Source: Deltaproteobacteria bacterium | Lineage (GTDB): Bacteria > Desulfobacterota > Desulfarculia > Adiutricales > Adiutricaceae | Assembly: GCA_031267005.1 (NCBI GenBank) | Contig: JAIRZX010000653.1 | Span: 1 to 5,354, forward strand | DNA: 5,354 nucleotides | Direction: 5' to 3' | In this document: positions 5,224 to 5,354 of the stretch, piece by piece | Layout: the number at the start of each line of letters is the position of its first letter | How positions within the stretch are numbered: position 1 is the stretch's first letter | The notes under the pieces: model-generated | What the model was told of the DNA's origin: nothing | What the model saw: only the letters and a program-made list of their open reading frames with translations | Database searches by the model: none | Position numbers and translations under genes: made by a program

Positions 5224-5354
5224 GGCTGGAAAGTCACGAAAAGGCTGGAAAGTCACGAAGAGGCTGGAAAGTCACGAAAAGGCTGGAAAGTCACGAAAAG
5301 GCTGGAAAGTCACGAAAAGGCTGGAAAGTCACGAAAAGGCTGGAAAGTCACGAA
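5224..5354. repeat. 19-bp tandem repeat, cut by the window edge
   Basis: The unit GGCTGGAAAGTCACGAAAA begins at 5224, 5243, 5262, 5281, 5300, 5319 and 5338. The last copy is cut at 17 bases by the end of the window. Copies are identical except that the second ends in AAGA. Each unit is two A-tract half-units of 10 and 9 bases, matching the degenerate array on its left, so it looks like a recent amplification of a pair of those units. The + strand has no stop in any frame across the array, while the minus strand meets TGA in every frame. Confidence 0.97.

Noticed and set aside
5072..5354. Lys-rich coding potential of the array (about 40 codons from ATG 5072, ending at TAA 5192-5194, then an open 19-residue repeat)
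   Set aside because: The first frame stops before the 19-bp array, there is no start signal for the rest, and unit lengths vary between 7 and 11 bases, which breaks any protein repeat. DNA-level repetition explains the openness.

Overview
The window is GC-rich bacterial DNA with two convincing genes, both on the minus strand. The codon use (strong G/C at third positions), the Gram-negative-type Sec signal peptide and the style of the GlgC suggest a high-GC Gram-negative bacterium. A Desulfobacterota (deltaproteobacterial) relative is my best guess, but nothing here proves the lineage.

Layout on the + strand axis. Positions 1-902 hold no confident gene. They contain a region of short overlapping open frames (about 1-221), an AT-rich island (about 220-486) carrying a good sigma70-like + strand promoter, a two-copy 23-bp repeat, a cluster of TCCGGA palindromes, and a clear intrinsic terminator (803-844) that serves the minus-strand gene beside it. 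Positions 903-2408 (minus) encode an exported protein with a Pro/Ala-rich linker and about nine to ten ankyrin repeats of an 'NP-x-P' subtype. Positions 2614-3885 (minus) encode glucose-1-phosphate adenylyltransferase (GlgC), the ADP-glucose-forming step of glycogen synthesis. A candidate promoter for glgC lies at 3982-4010. Positions 4011-5354 hold no convincing protein. They contain G-rich degenerate repeats, a second good + strand promoter (4556-4584), a series of stem-loops ending in a terminator-like structure (4633-5027), and an array of about 9-10-bp A-tract units that becomes a regular 19-bp tandem repeat running off the right edge.

The two genes point the same way. I see no convincing terminator in the 205-bp gap between them, and the next clear terminator follows the ankyrin gene, so one glgC-ankyrin transcript of about 3.2 kb is plausible. 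No biochemical link between the two products is evident. GlgC is cytoplasmic and the ankyrin protein should be exported.

Points most worth a second look are the C11 tract just after the signal peptide of the ankyrin gene, its consensus Shine-Dalgarno sequence placed unusually far from the start codon across a C8 run, the changed FGG-x-x-x-x-x-D segment of GlgC, the promoter plus stem-loop region at 4556-5027 (candidate non-coding RNA), and the A-tract/19-bp array at the right end. I did not find a clearly new multi-gene system in this window.
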